Source: Nitrospina sp.
Lineage (GTDB): Bacteria; Nitrospinota; Nitrospinia; Nitrospinales; VA-1
Length of the DNA: 7,092 nt
Direction of reading: 5' to 3'
NCBI GenBank assembly: GCA_018665625.1
Contig: JABJCF010000530.1
Span: forward strand, 1-7,092
Positions 5,831 to 7,092 of this stretch are shown one piece after another. A model generated the notes under the pieces. That model had not been told where the DNA came from, searched no databases, and was given only the letters and a program-made list of their open reading frames with translations. A program made the position numbers and the translations under genes. The first letter of the stretch is position 1; every line of letters starts with the position of its first letter.

Positions 5831-6478
5831 TTATACGTTGAACATTCCTAAAATCCAAATTCCGTAAAAAAGCAGGAAAGCTGCGGAAAAAATGATTGCT
5901 GGCCTTGATCTTAATCCCGCTGATGGTGTGACGGCCTTAAGAATGAATAGGACAGCGCACGTCACCCAGCCGAAAAAACCAACTTCCGTTAGTATTGAGC
6001 CTAGAGTGGAGGGTGGCTTGTCTGCCTGCAATTTCTCCAGTAATCTTTTTTTCTTTTTTTTCAGGGAAGCCTGATCCGTTTTAAGAATATCTGATTTATT
6101 AACCATTAATTGAGCGATTTTTTCATTACAAAGATTTATCCATTTTTGTCCCGGTGTCCAAAGGCTGTGAGTGGAAAAGAATGCTCCTCGTAGAATGCGG
6201 CAGGATTTTAAAGCTTCCTCTGTCAAGTTTTTAGATTCGTAGGAAAGGGTGATGTTCCAAAGCTTCTCGGCTGCTATTTCAGCCATTCCAGAGCCAGGAA
6301 TATGCCATTGGATAGCGCGTTCATAGTGAGTCATTGCTTGCGCATGATTGCTGTTTTCGAAAAAATTTTCTGCGATAGAGAGTTCTTTTTTTCCGTTAAA
6401 ATAAATTTTCAGGCAGGCCATAAGAATTAATATTGCAAAACCCACAAGAATATTTAGAGCTAATAATTTTGTTTTCAT
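5831..6478 (-). CDS. Membrane protein with TPR-like helices, function unknown
   Basis: A 215-residue protein I cannot assign to a named family. An N-terminal helix (about 6-26) is a signal anchor. A TPR-like helical pair follows (about 32-60 and 64-97), with typical features such as A36-x-x-F39 F40 and AMTHYERAIQW (48-58) followed by PGSG. A basic run K140-R145 precedes two C-terminal membrane helices (about 162-182 and 192-212). The pattern 'YERAI.W..PGSG....A...LW.I' resembles uncharacterised small TPR membrane proteins that I associate with Deltaproteobacteria-like genomes (memory, not a search). Its ATG overlaps the oxidoreductase stop as ATGA, and no good ribosome site is present, so translation is probably coupled. 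The Lys run is encoded by A8-G-A7, a possible slippage site. Ordinary alternatives are a scaffold protein or an envelope-biogenesis factor. Confidence 0.8.
   Translation of the reverse strand: MKTKLLALNILVGFAILILMACLKIYFNGKKELSIAENFFENSNHAQAMTHYERAIQWHIPGSGMAEIAAEKLWNITLSYESKNLTEEALKSCRILRGAFFSTHSLWTPGQKWINLCNEKIAQLMVNKSDILKTDQASLKKKKKRLLEKLQADKPPSTLGSILTEVGFFGWVTCAVLFILKAVTPSAGLRSRPAIIFSAAFLLFYGIWILGMFNV
6045..6061 (-). other. A8-G-A7 slippery tract within the TPR-like gene
   Basis: On the minus strand the codons for K140 to R145 read AAA AAA AAG AAA AAA AGA. The heptamer A-AAA-AAG is in the zero frame (6059-6053), the arrangement used for -1 frameshifting in E. coli dnaX. A -1 shift there would add 38 codons and stop at a TAA (5939-5937), giving about 180 residues without the two C-terminal membrane helices. 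I see no clear downstream stem-loop, so programmed frameshifting is speculative. The tract is in any case prone to polymerase slippage and sequencing indels. Confidence 0.35.
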
Positions 6479-7092
6479 CTGGGTTTAAGGCGTTTGCCTT
6501 TTTGTTGTGCCGATTTGTATATCGTATAGATGATTTCCAATACCTTCAGCGCATCTTCACCCGTAGCGTTGCTCGACTTCCCAGTTCGAAGGCTTTTTAC
6601 CATGTCTCTGGCGCCCCCTATAAAAGGAGTTTCATAGTGCTTGGGTTCGGGGAAAGGTCTTTTTTCAAGTTCCTGGAATCCTTTAAAGCGTTTGCTTTTC
6701 CGTGTTACATAAAGTTCCCTGCCCGAATTACCAATTAATAGACGGCCCTCTGAACCTTGTATGTCTAATTCAAAATTAAAATATTTTCGCGCTCCTCCAC
6801 CTTCGATAAAACCTATGGTGTCATTTTGAAATCCGATCATGGCGCATGCAGTCTCTTCTATATAGCGTTTTCCCTTAGGTCTTGTTTCTTGACCTGAAAC
6901 CCATTCAATGGGTCCTCCAAAGTATAAAAGAAGATCGATTAAATGTGTCCCATCATGGAAAAGTGGGCCGCCGCCATATTGGGATACTGGTAAATCATCA
7001 GGTTTCCAGCTTAAGGCATTTCCTATAATAGTTTTTACTTCGCCAATTTTCCCTGCTTGAATTAATTTTTTGGCTTTTTGGTAATAGGCGTC
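6475..7092 (-). CDS. Gfo/Idh/MocA family oxidoreductase, C-terminal part (5' end outside window)
   Basis: The frame is open from the window edge to the TGA at 6477-6475, giving 205 residues of the C-terminal half. The upstream Rossmann domain and the usual catalytic EKP lysine are outside the window. The visible part starts in the segment typical of the domain junction (LIQAGKIGEV, residues 10-19 from the edge). It then has the diagnostic GGGPLFHDGTHLIDLL (40-55, with D47, H50 and D53 in the D-x-G-x-H-x-x-D motif), the beta-sheet dimerisation domain, and a C-terminal helix with SLRTGKSSNATGEDALKVLEIIYTIYKSA. These proteins are NAD(P)-dependent dehydrogenases or reductases acting on sugars, sugar nucleotides, inositols or related substrates in the cytoplasm; the substrate cannot be told here. 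A start inside this stretch (for example ATG at 6840) would remove the conserved HDGTH motif and is rejected. It is coupled by ATGA to the TPR-like gene, but nothing links it functionally to the ABC cassette. Confidence 0.93.
   Translation of the reverse strand, partial: DAYYQKAKKLIQAGKIGEVKTIIGNALSWKPDDLPVSQYGGGPLFHDGTHLIDLLLYFGGPIEWVSGQETRPKGKRYIEETACAMIGFQNDTIGFIEGGGARKYFNFELDIQGSEGRLLIGNSGRELYVTRKSKRFKGFQELEKRPFPEPKHYETPFIGGARDMVKSLRTGKSSNATGEDALKVLEIIYTIYKSAQQKGKRLKPR
6487..6500 (-). promoter_or_regulatory. Small hairpin immediately before the TPR-like start codon
   Basis: On the minus strand AAGGC-AAAC-GCCTT forms a 5-bp stem with a four-base loop, ending eight bases before the ATG at 6478, where a ribosome site would be expected. 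The only purine-rich AAGG there is within the stem. With the ATGA overlap, this suggests that translation of the TPR-like gene depends on ribosomes finishing the oxidoreductase and melting the stem. The stem lies inside the last oxidoreductase codons and may be coincidental. Confidence 0.3.

Noticed and set aside
6487..6503. Plus-strand AAGGC-GTTT-GCCTT-TTT as an intrinsic terminator
   Set aside because: The stem is only 5 bp, the T run is short, and there is no plus-strand gene for it to terminate.
6433..6738. Plus-strand 101-codon frame opposite the oxidoreductase
   Set aside because: It is antisense to a frame with clear Gfo/Idh/MocA motifs, with no ribosome site or recognisable domain.
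1..7092. CRISPR array, insertion sequence, phage or defence system
   Set aside because: No regularly spaced direct repeats, transposase, integrase, terminal inverted repeats or toxin/nuclease motifs were seen; the gene content is ordinary chromosomal transport and metabolism.

Overview
The window looks like ordinary chromosomal DNA, fairly low in G+C, from a Gram-negative bacterium. All confident genes lie on the minus strand, so transcription runs from position 7092 towards position 1. Good purine-rich Shine-Dalgarno sites precede the ABC-cassette genes, which argues against Bacteroidota, where such sites are usually absent, even though the main cassette resembles the Bacteroidota gliding (Gld) ABC transporter. 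Cassettes of this kind (GldA/GldF/GldG-like proteins plus a DUF4340 protein) are also found in Deltaproteobacteria-like phyla and relatives. A lineage of that sort, for example deltaproteobacterial or Nitrospinota-like, is my guess and is not proven by the sequence.

Layout in transcription order. (1) 7092-6475 holds the C-terminal 205 residues of a Gfo/Idh/MocA-family oxidoreductase, whose NAD(P)-binding half lies outside the window. (2) 6478-5831 encodes a 215-residue membrane protein with TPR-like helices, joined to the oxidoreductase by a 4-base ATGA overlap. (3) 5830-5499 is a 332-base gap with a plausible promoter, a perfect 16-bp A/T palindrome and small hairpins. (4) 5498-488 is a tight four-gene operon: ABC ATPase (GldA-like), six-helix ABC-2 permease (GldF-like), GldG-like membrane-anchored auxiliary protein, and a DUF4340 protein. 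The junctions are an ATGA overlap, a 3-base gap and another ATGA overlap. (5) 487-1 has no confident gene. It holds a minus-strand promoter with a perfect TTGACA box, a bulged 10-bp hairpin followed by a T7 run, an inverted repeat, and a frame open to the window edge.

The ATPase and permease should form an ABC-2 type complex in the inner membrane. GldG-like and DUF4340 proteins are both anchored N-terminally with large domains predicted to be periplasmic, so the operon probably builds one envelope complex. In Bacteroidota the homologous GldA/F/G transporter is needed for gliding; no other gliding gene is visible here, and the substrate cannot be read from sequence. The most notable features I found are four tandem ~135-residue repeats making up nearly all of the DUF4340 protein, a dnaX-like A-AAA-AAG slippery site in the TPR-like gene that would remove its two C-terminal membrane helices, and a possible short RNA or leader at 265-191. 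I see no mobile element, CRISPR array, tRNA or rRNA.
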